Source of the DNA: Phycisphaerae bacterium
Lineage (GTDB): Bacteria > Planctomycetota > Phycisphaerae > UBA1845 > UTPLA1
Length of the DNA: 64,000 bases
Assembly: GCA_035275405.1 (NCBI GenBank)
Contig: DATEMU010000003.1
Coordinates: 682,001 to 746,000 of the forward strand
Reading direction: 5' to 3'
Made by a program: the position numbers and the translations under genes. This document shows positions 28,370 to 37,663 of this stretch, one piece after another; the first letter of the stretch is position 1, and each line of letters begins with the position of its first letter. Under the pieces are notes generated by a model. That model was not told the origin of the DNA, made no database searches, and was given only the letters and a program-made list of their open reading frames with translations.

Positions 28370-28828
28370 TTACCCGCCCCCCTTTCCCGGCGGCGGTCGG
28401 GGCTGCCCCACGGCCTGGCGCGCCTCTGCGCGGGCCAATGTGTCGATGATAATGAGCAGGTTCAACAAACCGGCGACGCCTGCGTACACCACAGAAATAT
28501 TGGAACCGGGATAGCCGGCCTTGAGTTCGTCCGGATATTGCTTGCCTCGATAGTTGCTCCAATAGAGCGCACCCAAGGCCTGCGGTCCGGCGCAGAGCTG
28601 TGCGGCAATCCAGGCGCCGTTTTCCTTTGGCGTGATCGTCGTGCGAACCCCGCCTACGGCGATACCGGCCCAAAATGTGACGGTAATCACAACGAAAAAG
28701 ATGATCCCTCGCCGGCGTTCGCCGAGCAGCCAGTGGCCGAGGCCGGGCACAACCCAGGCGAGCACGGCGGCGAGAGGCGCGGAAGCCGATCGCTCGGGAA
28801 TCGTCTCTATGGTCTTGGTTGCTGCCAT
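28370..28828 (-). CDS. Membrane protein with PGLGHWLLGERRRG motif
   Basis: This 152-residue protein has about three membrane helices. Residues about 20-45 hold AWVVPGLGHWLLGERRRGII, the pattern of TM2-like or DUF6677-like proteins that planctomycetes carry. The C-terminus is Pro/Gly-rich. Its function is not known. It is in the minus-strand group between the FmdB-like and DUF1573 genes. Confidence 0.7.
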   Translation of the reverse strand: MAATKTIETIPERSASAPLAAVLAWVVPGLGHWLLGERRRGIIFFVVITVTFWAGIAVGGVRTTITPKENGAWIAAQLCAGPQALGALYWSNYRGKQYPDELKAGYPGSNISVVYAGVAGLLNLLIIIDTLARAEARQAVGQPRPPPGKGGG

Positions 28829-28852
28829 GTTGGTCTAGTGTGCAGTTCGGTG

Positions 28853-29080
28853 TTAGTTGTTACAGGGGCCATCGGGATCACCGCAGCGCCTACAGGCGCT
28901 GGGGGCCAAGCTCGGCGAGCCCGTTGTCTGTGTCGAGCGGGCTGAGAACACGCTGAATTTCCGGCCGATGCTCCCGGCTCCGCAGGACGGACATTTCATT
29001 TGATCTCGTTCGCTCCGGGAGGCCAACAGCTCTTCAAAATCCTCCCCGCAACTCGAACAGTGGAACTCAAATATCGGCAT
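28853..29080 (-). CDS. FmdB-family zinc-ribbon protein
   Basis: This 75-residue protein begins MPIFEFHCSSCGEDFEELL, with CxxC pairs CSSC and CPSC about 22 residues apart, plus a later CRRC. This is the FmdB/regulatory zinc-ribbon family. Members are often small and poorly characterised; a role in regulation or metal handling is assumed by family name only. First gene of the minus-strand group. Confidence 0.88.
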   Translation of the reverse strand: MPIFEFHCSSCGEDFEELLASRSERDQMKCPSCGAGSIGRKFSVFSARSTQTTGSPSLAPSACRRCGDPDGPCNN

Positions 29081-29191
29081 GACGTGAGTATATCGGGCTC
29101 GCCCCCGGGCTTCCAGCCGAGAAGGACACCGGGGGCAGGCCGATCCAAGACGATTACTGTGGAGTTAATCCGGATTCGCTAGACTTTCCCA

Positions 29192-30493
29192 GTGGATACG
29201 ACCAAGGTCTTCCTCGATCTGGCCCTTTCACTCGGCGTCGGCCTCCTGGTCGGGCTACAGCGCGAGCGGGTCGGCTCCAGTATCGCAGGGATTCGCACCT
29301 TCCCGCTCATTGCGCTCGCCGGAACGGTCGCGGCCTCGCTTCCCGCGCCGGTGAATGCCTGGGCCGTCGTCGCCGGGCTTCTCGCGGTCGTCGGTCTGGG
29401 AATGATGGGAAACTGGTCCCGCACCCGTGGCCAGGCGCGCCCGGGCGTCACGACCGAAGCCGCGATGGTCCTGATGTTCTTCGTCGGCGCGCTGGTCGTC
29501 TTCGGCCCGCGCTCCGCGGCCGTGGCGGTTGGCGCCGCCGCGGCGGTACTACTCCATGCCAAGCGCGTCCTCCATCGCTTCACACAACGCATGGACGACG
29601 CTGATCTCCACGCCATCATGCAGTTCGCGGTGATCTCCCTCATTATTCTGCCGGTCGCCCCCAACCGCGCGTACGGTCCGTTTGGCGCGCTGAATCCCCA
29701 AAAGATCTGGCTGCTGGTCGTCTTTATCGTCGGCATCAGCCTGGCCGCCTACGTCGCCTACCGCCTGCTGGGTCATCACAAAGGGACCATTCTCGCGGGC
29801 GTTTTGGGAGGGCTCATCTCCAGCACCGCCACGACAGTCAGCTTTGCGCGCCGAACGCGCGACGCGCCCGCCTCCGCCCCCTTCGCCACCCTGGCCATCA
29901 TCATCGCCTCCACTATCCTGTGCGTTCGTTTGCTCATCGTTCTCTGGGTAGCCGCGCGCGCTCATTGGTTTTCGTTTGCCGGACCGATTGGCATCCTTGC
30001 AGCCGTGGGTCTGGGGTGCGCTTTGATCGCCCGAATGAAGTCCGGTGGAGACTCGGCGCCCCTGCCGGCCCAGAAGAATCCCACCCAACTCAGCTCGGCA
30101 TTGATCTTCGCCGTGCTTTTCGCCGCGGTCCTTCTGGCAACCGCCGCTGGGCGCCATTATTTTGGCGATCGCGGCATCTACGTGATCGCCTTCATTTCCG
30201 GTCTGCCTGACCTGGACGCCATTGCGCTCTCGACCGGCAAGCTTGTTTCTGACGGCTCGCTGGGTCCTGACATAGGGGTACGGGCCATCCTCATCGCGCT
30301 GATTGCGAATACCGTTTTCAAGACCGTACTGGCAGGGGTGCTTGGAGGCCGACGTCTGTTCCTGCGCCTCGCGCCATTCATGGCGATCCACCTTGCGGTG
30401 GGGATCGCATTGCTGTGGTGGACTCCGCAGCAGGCTGCGGAAACCCAACGGACGACCAGCGCGCCGGCAACGTCCTTGCCGTTCGACCGATGA
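29192..30493 (+). CDS. MgtC/SapB-like membrane protein with DUF4010
   Basis: This 433-residue protein starts at GTG. The N-terminal 140 residues are the MgtC/SapB fold (GVGLLVGLQRERVGSSIAGIRTF) with several helices. The rest is a DUF4010-like membrane domain with about eight helices (GTILAGVLGGLISSTATTV, YVIAFISGLPDLDAIALST). MgtC proteins are linked to Mg2+ starvation and ATP synthase control in pathogens; the two-domain form has no established role. It is divergent from the FmdB-like gene by 111 nt. Confidence 0.88.
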   Translation: MDTTKVFLDLALSLGVGLLVGLQRERVGSSIAGIRTFPLIALAGTVAASLPAPVNAWAVVAGLLAVVGLGMMGNWSRTRGQARPGVTTEAAMVLMFFVGALVVFGPRSAAVAVGAAAAVLLHAKRVLHRFTQRMDDADLHAIMQFAVISLIILPVAPNRAYGPFGALNPQKIWLLVVFIVGISLAAYVAYRLLGHHKGTILAGVLGGLISSTATTVSFARRTRDAPASAPFATLAIIIASTILCVRLLIVLWVAARAHWFSFAGPIGILAAVGLGCALIARMKSGGDSAPLPAQKNPTQLSSALIFAVLFAAVLLATAAGRHYFGDRGIYVIAFISGLPDLDAIALSTGKLVSDGSLGPDIGVRAILIALIANTVFKTVLAGVLGGRRLFLRLAPFMAIHLAVGIALLWWTPQQAAETQRTTSAPATSLPFDR

Positions 30494-30601
30494 CTTTTGA
30501 GCCTTTTGATGCCGACTTGCCAAGGCCGGGGCAAATTGCTTTAATGTTTTCGTCCTCCTTAAGTCTGGCCCGGGATCAAGAAAGATTGCCGGGCCTGTCC
30601 G

Positions 30602-30674
30602 GCCCCCATCGTCTAGTGGCCTAGGATATCAGGTTCTCATCCTGGAGACCGGGGTTCGAGTCCCCGTGGGGGTG
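30602..30674 (+). tRNA. tRNA-Glu (CTC)
   Basis: Cloverleaf: acceptor GCCCCCA/TGGGGGT (G-U at the first pair), anticodon stem TCAGG/CCTGG with loop TTCTCAT (CTC), T-loop TTCGAGT. CCA is not encoded. Confidence 0.92.
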
Positions 30675-30685
30675 CTTAAGCACAG

Positions 30686-30718
30686 GCCTCGGCGATGAAG
30701 AGTCGTCGAGGCTTTTTT
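30686..30718 (+). terminator. Terminator after tRNA-Glu
   Basis: A 10-bp stem with one G-U pair (30686-30695 with 30703-30712), loop TGAAGAG, then six T (30713-30718). Confidence 0.9.
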
Positions 30719-30862
30719 ATTGGTCCAAGTCGGTGATTCGGCCTCATGGTTGAAACCAATGTTATGTTTCGTTTGGAAAAAGAAGTTCCGCCCAAGCGCT
30801 GCGGGCGAACGATGGGAGGTGACTCAGGCCGCCGTGCAGGCGGCTGATCGCGGGATTGAGGC

Positions 30863-33070
30863 ATGGTCCTCGGGCGACAATGGCGCGGATTCGCATGGGC
30901 GCTGATCGTGTCGATTGGTCTGGGGTCCATGCTTGGCCTGGGCTGGGGGTGTCAGCCGGGCGACGGTGTCCTTCCGGACGATCTAATAACGCCCGTAGAC
31001 GATACTCAAACGAACACGACCGCGAATCCGGATGAAGCCACTGATCCAGCTGATGACGGAAGTGAATGCCCTCCAAACTCCGTTCAAGTTATTGCATTGG
31101 AGAGTGGCCACTACAGCGTGCTCGCCAATCGTCAGAAGTTCATTGGTCTGGAGGCGTACAAGTCCGGCGTCGAGTACGACTCGTTGGCCTTTGCCATAAC
31201 GCAGGGACCTGCCCACGGCCGATTGATCGGGACGGTTCCTAATGTCGCCTATGTTCCCGACGCGGATTACACCGGCCCCGATTCGTTCTCGTATGAAGCC
31301 AAGTACGGCTGCACGTCCCTGCGTCGGACGATCCAGCTTACGGTAAACACGAACTACGATCCGCCAATAGGAATTCCCAGCCCCGAGTTCGGGATCGTCG
31401 AGTCGCATTGGATGTACGCCAACGCCACGTTTGACTATGGGCTGGGCCCCGAGCCGTACCACGACGCGGGCAACGGGCCTTACACGCATTATTTGAACTA
31501 CACAACCGGGACCGACGTGAACAACCCCTATGGCACGGCGGACCACCCGCGTAAGACATTTCCGGCGGAGCTGCCGGCGGGCAGCGTGGTCGAGGTGCAT
31601 GGGACGGGATACGACTATCGACCTGGAATCCCGATTCATGGTTCGGGAACGGCCGCTCAACCGATTTTCATTCGCGGCGCCAACGCATTGACCAAGCCGG
31701 TGCTCCGTCGCTCGTTGAAGGTCGAGTCCAATTACGTGATTTGCGAGAACTTGGAGTGGGATTGCCGGGATTTCGGGACACAGACTCTCGAAGGTGTGTG
31801 GCTGCAGTTTCAAGAGCGAACCACGCCGTTCGAGACCTACCATCACATGGCCGCCCGGCATATCCTGATCAGGGATTGTCCCGCAAACAGCCAATATGGC
31901 GCCGCCGGCATCATGGCGGACATTTCCCATGTCGCCGGGTCGCCCAATAACCCGAGCGATTTGACGCAGCAGGTCGTCATGTACGACATCGAGGTCCGCA
32001 ATTTCGGCGTTTGGAACGACTACTCAGGTTCGGTCGACTATGGAGGTTGCGGCTTCGCCGGTAACAGTCGTTACGGCTGGCTTTTGGACAGCCATATCCA
32101 TCACATCCATGGCGACGCGACCGGCTTGACGCGGTCCAATGCGTTGTCTGACCAAGCGCCGTCGAGAGACATCTTCCTGGGCCGCAACTACCTGCACCAC
32201 TGCAAAGAAAACGCCATTGACGTGAAGCACTGCATCAACGGCGTTATCTCGCAAAACATCGTCCATACGATCAGGCTGTCCGATTCCTCTCAGGGCGATG
32301 CGATCACCATTCACAACGACGACGCCACCAACGACTGGCCTTATTCTGACAACATCTGGGTACTGTTTAACAAGATATACGACGCGGAGTATGGAATCAC
32401 CCATAAGAACATCTTGGGCTCGTTCCCGGTCGGCGTGGATTCCCGGTCGTACGTCATCGGAAACATCCTGTTTGATATCCGCACCATTCGCGGTCAGGGA
32501 GATAAAAGCAGCTCGGCAATATTCAACGCTCCGCGCTCGCAGATGCGGATCATCAATAACGCAATTTACAACTGCGATCGCGGAATCTGGGTCGGCCTCA
32601 GCATCGTGAACGAGCCCGAGCGATGCGTGACCGTCGTACGCAATAACATCATCGCGAATCTAACCGAGCGTGTGAGATTGCTGACAGGGTTCGACGCCAC
32701 GCACATTGTGGTGCAGCCCGATACCATCGACCCCTATACGACGATCGACCACAACCTGCATTGGGAAGACGTCGGCACGGTCCGCATCAACATCATGACG
32801 CCGGGATTGCAGGATGCAAACTATTCGACCATCGAGTCTTTATTCGCGGCGACGGGGTTCGGCGCCGGTTCGTTGATTGCCGATCCGCTATTCGTTGATG
32901 CTCGTGCGGGAAATTTCCATGTGCAGCCGGGCAGCCCGGTCCTGGGCGCCGGATGGCCAGACGACGCTTACACGATCTTTACCACCCAGTTTGGTCAGAG
33001 CATCGACTTCCATCTTGATGGAACGCTTTTGCCCAGCCCGCCGGACATCGGCCCGCAGGGATCGGAATGA
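30863..33070 (+). CDS. Lipoprotein with Ig-like and parallel beta-helix domains
   Basis: This 735-residue protein has a signal with lipobox (MLGLGWGC, Cys about 30). An Asp/Thr-rich linker follows. Residues about 85-155 are an Ig/cadherin-like module (SLAFAITQGPAHGRLIG, YTGPDSFSYEAKYGC), often called Big or VCBS-like. Residues about 220-735 have right-handed beta-helix features (VICENLEWDCRDF, RHILIRDCPAN, NAIDVKHCINGVISQNIVHT, MRIINNAIYNCDRGIWVG). Similar proteins bind or cleave surface polysaccharides; the catalytic site is not assignable. Its TGA abuts the nadE TGA, so the two genes converge with no gap. RBS is weak. Confidence 0.85.
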   Translation: MVLGRQWRGFAWALIVSIGLGSMLGLGWGCQPGDGVLPDDLITPVDDTQTNTTANPDEATDPADDGSECPPNSVQVIALESGHYSVLANRQKFIGLEAYKSGVEYDSLAFAITQGPAHGRLIGTVPNVAYVPDADYTGPDSFSYEAKYGCTSLRRTIQLTVNTNYDPPIGIPSPEFGIVESHWMYANATFDYGLGPEPYHDAGNGPYTHYLNYTTGTDVNNPYGTADHPRKTFPAELPAGSVVEVHGTGYDYRPGIPIHGSGTAAQPIFIRGANALTKPVLRRSLKVESNYVICENLEWDCRDFGTQTLEGVWLQFQERTTPFETYHHMAARHILIRDCPANSQYGAAGIMADISHVAGSPNNPSDLTQQVVMYDIEVRNFGVWNDYSGSVDYGGCGFAGNSRYGWLLDSHIHHIHGDATGLTRSNALSDQAPSRDIFLGRNYLHHCKENAIDVKHCINGVISQNIVHTIRLSDSSQGDAITIHNDDATNDWPYSDNIWVLFNKIYDAEYGITHKNILGSFPVGVDSRSYVIGNILFDIRTIRGQGDKSSSAIFNAPRSQMRIINNAIYNCDRGIWVGLSIVNEPERCVTVVRNNIIANLTERVRLLTGFDATHIVVQPDTIDPYTTIDHNLHWEDVGTVRINIMTPGLQDANYSTIESLFAATGFGAGSLIADPLFVDARAGNFHVQPGSPVLGAGWPDDAYTIFTTQFGQSIDFHLDGTLLPSPPDIGPQGSE

Positions 33071-34726
33071 TCAGCTAAACCTCGCCGCGATGGGCATGCG
33101 CCGGCCAACGCCGAACGCGCGGCTGGTGACCTTCAGGCCGGTCGCGGCCTGTTTGCGCTTGTACTCGTTCTGATCCACTTTGCGGGCGATATCTCGGACA
33201 ATCGCAGGGTCAAAGCCGGCGGCGATGATTTCATCCGCGCTTTTCTCCTGCTCGATGTATTGGTGTAGAATCGCGTCGAGGACGTCGTAGGGCGGGAGCG
33301 TCTGCTGGTCGTGCTGGTCGGGCCGTAGCTCCGCCGATGGGACTTTCGTCAGGCTCGATTCCGGGATGACTGCCCGTCCCGCGCCGCGGTTGTAGAGGCG
33401 GGCCAGTTCATACACCATGGTCTTGGGCACGTCGCTGATGACCGCCAGGCCGCCGCACATGTCGCCGTACAGGGTACAGTAGCCGACGGCCAGCTCGCTC
33501 TTGTTGCCGGTCGTGAGGAGCAACCAGCCGAATTTGTTGGACAGGCTCATCAGGATGTTGCCACGAATGCGGGCCTGGACGTTTTCCTCGGTCGTGTCCG
33601 GCGGGCGACCGCCGTAGAGCGGCGTCAGGTCCTTCTCGAACGCCCTGTGCATTCCCTCAATGGAAACAACCCGGTAATCGATACCGAAGTTTTTCGCCAA
33701 GGCTTCGGCGTCGCGCAGGCTGTGGTCGCTGCTGTAGCGGGAGGGCATAGCGATGCCGTGAACCTGACGGGGGGAAAGGGCCTCGACGGCCAGAACGGCG
33801 GTCAGGGCGGAATCCACGCCGCCGGAAAGGCCAATGACGACGTCGGAGAAGCCGCATTTTCGCACGTAATCGCGCGTGCCGAGGATAAGCGCCTGCCAGA
33901 CGGATTCCAGCGCCTCCGGATACCGCTCGCACCGGGCGTCGCCCGGTTGGACAAGATCGATTAGGAGAAGGTCCTCCTCAAACGCCTTCGCGCGGGCGGC
34001 GAGTCGGCCGTCCGCGTCAAAGACGCAGCTTGCCCCGTCGAAGATGAGTTCGTCGTTGCCGCCGACCTGGTTGACGACGATAACCGGCAGGCCGGTGGCG
34101 GCGGCCTGGCTGCCGAGCAGGCGTTCGCGAAAGGCCTGTTTGTCGACGACGAAGGGTGAGGCGGAGGCGTTGACGATGATCTCGGCACCGGCGGTCTTGA
34201 GTTCGTCGATCGGATTGCGATGGTAAAGCGGCCGCTCAAAGATCCGCTTGTCGTTCCAGAGGTCTTCGCAGATGGTTACACCGAGCCGGATCGGACGACC
34301 GGCCACGTCGAGTGTCGCCACTCCTGCGCGCTCGGCGGGTTCGAAGTAACGGTGCTCGTCGAAGACGTCGTAGGTGGGCAGGAGTGATTTGTGAAAGATG
34401 TCGGCAACTCTGCCGCCGCTGAGCAGAGCGAGCGCGTTGCGCAGGCTGCGGCCGACCGGAGCGGTATTGCGGCGGACATGACCAACCAAAAGCGCAGGGC
34501 CGTTTGCGGCGCTAGCCGCCAATTCCTCGACGGCCTTTTCGTTGGCCTCGACAAACTTGGGCTTGAGGACGAGGTCCTTGGGCGGATAGCCGCAAACGGC
34601 CAGTTCCGGGAAGATGACGAGGTTGGCCCGCGCGGCGGCGGCCTGCGCCACGATGGAACGGATTTTCTCGCAGTTTCCGGCAATGTCGCCGACGACGGGG
34701 TTGGTCTGGGCCAGCGCGACAATCAT
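33071..34726 (-). CDS. nadE: Glutamine-dependent NAD+ synthetase
   Basis: NadE amidates nicotinic acid adenine dinucleotide to NAD+ using glutamine. The 551-residue protein has an N-terminal nitrilase-like glutaminase (Glu in FPELAVCGYPPKDL, Lys in FHKSLLP, Cys in VTICEDLW) and a C-terminal synthetase with the PP-loop GLSGGVDSALTA, plus TGNKSELAVGYCTLYGD and PPSAEL-like SLTKVPSAELRP. Both active sites look intact. Length is as expected for the two-domain form. The start is at ATG 34726; its stop is adjacent to the stop of the lipoprotein gene. Confidence 0.96.
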   Translation of the reverse strand: MIVALAQTNPVVGDIAGNCEKIRSIVAQAAAARANLVIFPELAVCGYPPKDLVLKPKFVEANEKAVEELAASAANGPALLVGHVRRNTAPVGRSLRNALALLSGGRVADIFHKSLLPTYDVFDEHRYFEPAERAGVATLDVAGRPIRLGVTICEDLWNDKRIFERPLYHRNPIDELKTAGAEIIVNASASPFVVDKQAFRERLLGSQAAATGLPVIVVNQVGGNDELIFDGASCVFDADGRLAARAKAFEEDLLLIDLVQPGDARCERYPEALESVWQALILGTRDYVRKCGFSDVVIGLSGGVDSALTAVLAVEALSPRQVHGIAMPSRYSSDHSLRDAEALAKNFGIDYRVVSIEGMHRAFEKDLTPLYGGRPPDTTEENVQARIRGNILMSLSNKFGWLLLTTGNKSELAVGYCTLYGDMCGGLAVISDVPKTMVYELARLYNRGAGRAVIPESSLTKVPSAELRPDQHDQQTLPPYDVLDAILHQYIEQEKSADEIIAAGFDPAIVRDIARKVDQNEYKRKQAATGLKVTSRAFGVGRRMPIAARFS

Positions 34727-34760
34727 GTTGAGAGAGTATAGCGAGCGATGTGGGCGCGCT

Positions 34761-34771
34761 GTAGCGGCCCC
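34761..34771 (+). repeat. Degenerate half of the GTAG-CGGCCCC repeat
   Basis: GTAGCGGCCCC matches the first half of the REP-like elements at 2639 and 8942, but the complementary arm is absent. Possibly a decayed copy. Confidence 0.35.
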
Positions 34772-34861
34772 TTGTTGGCACGTCCTTCTCGCATCGGATA
34801 CAGTAAAGTGGGTGTTGGAATTCAGAATGACGATTGGTCGGAAGCAGAACGGAGCACAATC

Positions 34862-35170
34862 ATGGTGAAATTGGTGGCGGTCTATCGCAAGCCGGAAGAC
34901 CCGGCGGCGTTCGAGAAACACTATTTCGGAACACATCTCGCACTGGCCAAGAAGATGCCGGGCCTGATTCGCTCGGAGATCGAGCGCGTGACCGGCTCGC
35001 CGATGCCGGGGACGGAAACGCCGTACCTGGCGGCGCACATGTACTTCAAGGATATGGACGGATTGAAGGCGGCGATGAAGAGCCCCGAAGGCAAGGCCGC
35101 CGCGGCCGATTTGATGGGCTTCGCCGGGCAATACGTGCGGATGTTTTTCACCGAGGTCGTGGAGGCGTAG
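34862..35170 (+). CDS. EthD-domain (dimeric ferredoxin-like) protein
   Basis: This 102-residue protein (MVKLVAVYRKPEDPAAFEKH) fits the EthD family: YRKPEDPAAFEKHYFGTHLALAK at the start and a hydrophobic C-terminus. EthD proteins form ferredoxin-like dimers and include reductive or ether-degradation helpers and isomerases; the role here is unknown. GGAG lies 8 nt before the ATG. It stands at the head of a same-strand series (HPF, crotonase). Confidence 0.8.
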   Translation: MVKLVAVYRKPEDPAAFEKHYFGTHLALAKKMPGLIRSEIERVTGSPMPGTETPYLAAHMYFKDMDGLKAAMKSPEGKAAAADLMGFAGQYVRMFFTEVVEA

Positions 35171-35213
35171 GCCCGCCTAATCTTGCGATAGTGGCGGGGG
35201 AGGTGAGGCCATC

Positions 35214-35534
35214 ATGGATCTGAAGATCGTAGTGCGCGGAGTGGGAAACGGAACGGCGCTTCGAGCTTATGCCGAGCAGCGGGTTGAAACTGCGCTGCGG
35301 CGCTACGCGACGGACATTCGCAGCGCCACGGTCCGGCTGGTCGATGAAACGGGCCCGCGAAAGCAGAAGGACGACAAGGTGTGCTCGATCGAGTTGAAGC
35401 TCCGCGGCGGCCCGGTGCGGATCAGCGAGGTGAGCGACGATTTCAAGGCCTCGATCGCGCTGGCCCTCGATCGCGTGCGGGCGTCGCTCAGCCGTCAATT
35501 AAGCAAGCGGAAGCGCGGCGTGGGAGAAGGGTGA
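35214..35534 (+). CDS. Ribosome hibernation factor HPF/RaiA-like
   Basis: This 106-residue protein starts MDLKIVVRGVGNGTALRAYA and shows the beta-alpha-beta-beta-beta-alpha pattern of the short HPF/YfiA family with a basic C-terminal helix (SRQLSKRKRG). The family binds the ribosomal A/P region in stationary phase. Ribosome site GGGGAGG lies upstream. A short HPF fits the length. It precedes the crotonase gene by 24 nt and may be cotranscribed with it. Confidence 0.82.
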   Translation: MDLKIVVRGVGNGTALRAYAEQRVETALRRYATDIRSATVRLVDETGPRKQKDDKVCSIELKLRGGPVRISEVSDDFKASIALALDRVRASLSRQLSKRKRGVGEG

Positions 35535-35558
35535 TCCCAACACGGTGGAGCGTGATCA

Positions 35559-36395
35559 ATGTCCTATGACGGCAAACCCGCCGAATCCTTCGGCTTCAAG
35601 CTCATCAAATATGAGAAGCGCGACCTCACTGCTACGATCACGTTCAATCGCCCCAAAGTGCACAACGCCGTCAACGGCGCGATGCTCCTCGAGTTGAACA
35701 CGGCGTTTCAAGACGCCGCATGGGATGATGACGTTCGCGTGGTCGTCCTGACCGGGGCGGGAGACAAGGCCTTTTGCACGGGGGCGGATGTCAAGGAGCA
35801 GGCTGAGGAGTTCGTCGGCAAGCCGAACCAGTATTGGAAGTGGATGGGCCTCTTCATCGAGTGCCACGAGCGGCTGCGGAACATCGGCAAGCCGACGATC
35901 GCGCGGCTCAACGGCATGGTCGTCGGCGGCGGCAACGAGTTCAACCTGTCGTGCGATCTGGCCATCGCGGCGGACGACATCATCATCAAGCAGGTCGGTG
36001 CCGCTCGTGGCAGCGTAGCGGCGGCGGGGGCGACGCAGTTCCTGCCGCTTCTCGTCGGCGACCGGCGGGCGCGGGAGATTCTGTTTCTCTGCGAGGACAT
36101 CCCGGCGGCCAAAGCGCTGGAGTGGGGGCTGGTCAATCAGGTCGTGCCGCGGACGCAGCTCGACGCGGCCGTCGATGCAATGGCCACGAAGCTCATCAAC
36201 AAGCTCCCGGTCTGCCTGCGGTACGCCAAGGAGCAGCTTAACTTCTGGCGGAACCTGTCGTGGCACCTGACGATCGGCCATGCGAAGGAGTTTCTGGCGC
36301 TCAACAACCTGTCGCCGGAAGTTGAGGAGGGGATGCGGGCCTTCGTGGAAAAGCGGCCGGTGGACTACGAAAAAGCGCGACGTAAGATTGAATAA
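35559..36395 (+). CDS. Crotonase-superfamily protein with altered second Glu
   Basis: This 278-residue protein has a crotonase fold: FNRPKVHNAVN, the oxyanion-hole segment KAFCTGADVKE, NGMVVGGGNEFNLSCDLAIAAD. The first catalytic Glu position is kept (GGGNEF), but the second segment reads VGAARGSVAAAGATQFLPL instead of PEINLG-type, so the usual second Glu is lost. That pattern resembles hydrolase members such as 6-oxocyclohex-1-ene-1-carbonyl-CoA hydrolase more than enoyl-CoA hydratases. The reaction is therefore uncertain. It is near but not directly in the Paa-like group. Confidence 0.72.
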   Translation: MSYDGKPAESFGFKLIKYEKRDLTATITFNRPKVHNAVNGAMLLELNTAFQDAAWDDDVRVVVLTGAGDKAFCTGADVKEQAEEFVGKPNQYWKWMGLFIECHERLRNIGKPTIARLNGMVVGGGNEFNLSCDLAIAADDIIIKQVGAARGSVAAAGATQFLPLLVGDRRAREILFLCEDIPAAKALEWGLVNQVVPRTQLDAAVDAMATKLINKLPVCLRYAKEQLNFWRNLSWHLTIGHAKEFLALNNLSPEVEEGMRAFVEKRPVDYEKARRKIE

Positions 36396-36441
36396 GTCGA
36401 AAGCACGACGGGCGCGGGGCGAAGGCGCGTCGGCAAACAGC

Positions 36442-37407
36442 TTATTTCAGAATGGGGAGTTGGCCCGTGAACTCCAACGGGGTCATCGTGGTCGAAGTCT
36501 GGACACAATCAGTGACGACTCGATTACGCCCCGCATTTTTGGCAGCGTAGAGCAGCTTGTCGGTTCGTCCCATGAGGGACTCGAGGTCATCGTCGAGCGC
36601 CACTATGGTAGCGCCGATGGAGATGGTGACGCTCAGGGGATTGCCGCGGGTCTTGAGGCCGGAATGGGCGACGAGGATTCGAAGCCGATTGGCAACCAGC
36701 TCCAGATGCTCCGGGGCGACCTTGGTAATAATGACGACAAATTCCTCTCCGCCCCATCGGGCGACGAGATCGAACGGTCGCGAGACACCGCTGAGCGTGG
36801 CGGCAACCACCTTCAGGATACTGTCCCCGATCTGATGACCAAAGCGATCGTTGATCCGTTTGAAGTGATCGAGGTCGATCATGAGGAAACCGAACCGCAA
36901 GTCGCCGCGACGCACCTCGGCCAGGCGCGCCCGCAACGATGCTTCCAGGAATCGGCGGTTGGCCACGCCCGTCAGTTCGTCGATAAACACGAGTTGTTCG
37001 AGTTCGCGCAGGCGTTCTAATTCCGCCTGGTGAGTTGAAACATCGCGAAACGTCTCGACGGCGCCAATGATCCGCCCTTGCCCGTCCAACGTCGCGGACG
37101 CCGACATTTCCACGGGCACCCTTTGCCCATCTTTGTGATGCAGATACACCTTTGCGGTGCGGCGGTTGCCATCCGCCATGCATTGGGAGAGCGGGCAGCC
37201 GTGCAGGCATAGGCACGTGCCCTGGTCGTCAACGTGCATCAGGATGTTGTCGGAACATCGCCGCCCGACCACGTCGGCGGCGCTGTATCCGGTAATCCGC
37301 TCGGCCGCCTTGTTCCACATGATGATGCGGCGCTGCGGATCAACGAAATAGACGCCGTCAGCGACCTGGTCGAGGACCTCCCGGTACATATCGTACTCAA
37401 ACTCCAT
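36442..37407 (-). CDS. PAS-GGDEF diguanylate cyclase
   Basis: This 321-residue protein has an N-terminal PAS domain (residues about 5-130; VDPQRRIIMWNKAAERITGYSAADVVG). It contains an unusual Cys cluster CLCLHGCPLSQC (about residues 60-75). Residues about 150-310 form a GGDEF domain: LVFIDELTGVANRRFLEA, MIDLDHFKRIND and the active-site RWGGEEF. The GGEEF motif should make cyclic di-GMP from GTP. No clear RxxD inhibitory site precedes it. The Met at 37407 was chosen over a longer N-terminus that lacks domain content. It is divergent from the paaF-like gene. Confidence 0.9.
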   Translation of the reverse strand: MEFEYDMYREVLDQVADGVYFVDPQRRIIMWNKAAERITGYSAADVVGRRCSDNILMHVDDQGTCLCLHGCPLSQCMADGNRRTAKVYLHHKDGQRVPVEMSASATLDGQGRIIGAVETFRDVSTHQAELERLRELEQLVFIDELTGVANRRFLEASLRARLAEVRRGDLRFGFLMIDLDHFKRINDRFGHQIGDSILKVVAATLSGVSRPFDLVARWGGEEFVVIITKVAPEHLELVANRLRILVAHSGLKTRGNPLSVTISIGATIVALDDDLESLMGRTDKLLYAAKNAGRNRVVTDCVQTSTTMTPLEFTGQLPILK

Positions 37408-37663
37408 GGAGAACTCCCATGAGCGCCAGCGGCTCTCGAAGGTCGGACGGCCCGACGGTATTGGCCCACTGCGAGTCTTATCGGGTGTGGCGACTGCCGT
37501 GATTAGCATTCTACGGAGACGGACATTGAGGAGGGACCGAGAATGCCATTGCGAGGACCGGCAAATAGATTCGGCGTCCTGACATTTCGTTGCGCAGTGG
37601 CCCCCTCGCGAGGTTGATGGCAAATTGCTACCATGATGCGACGTAACCTAACGGAGTTTCCTA

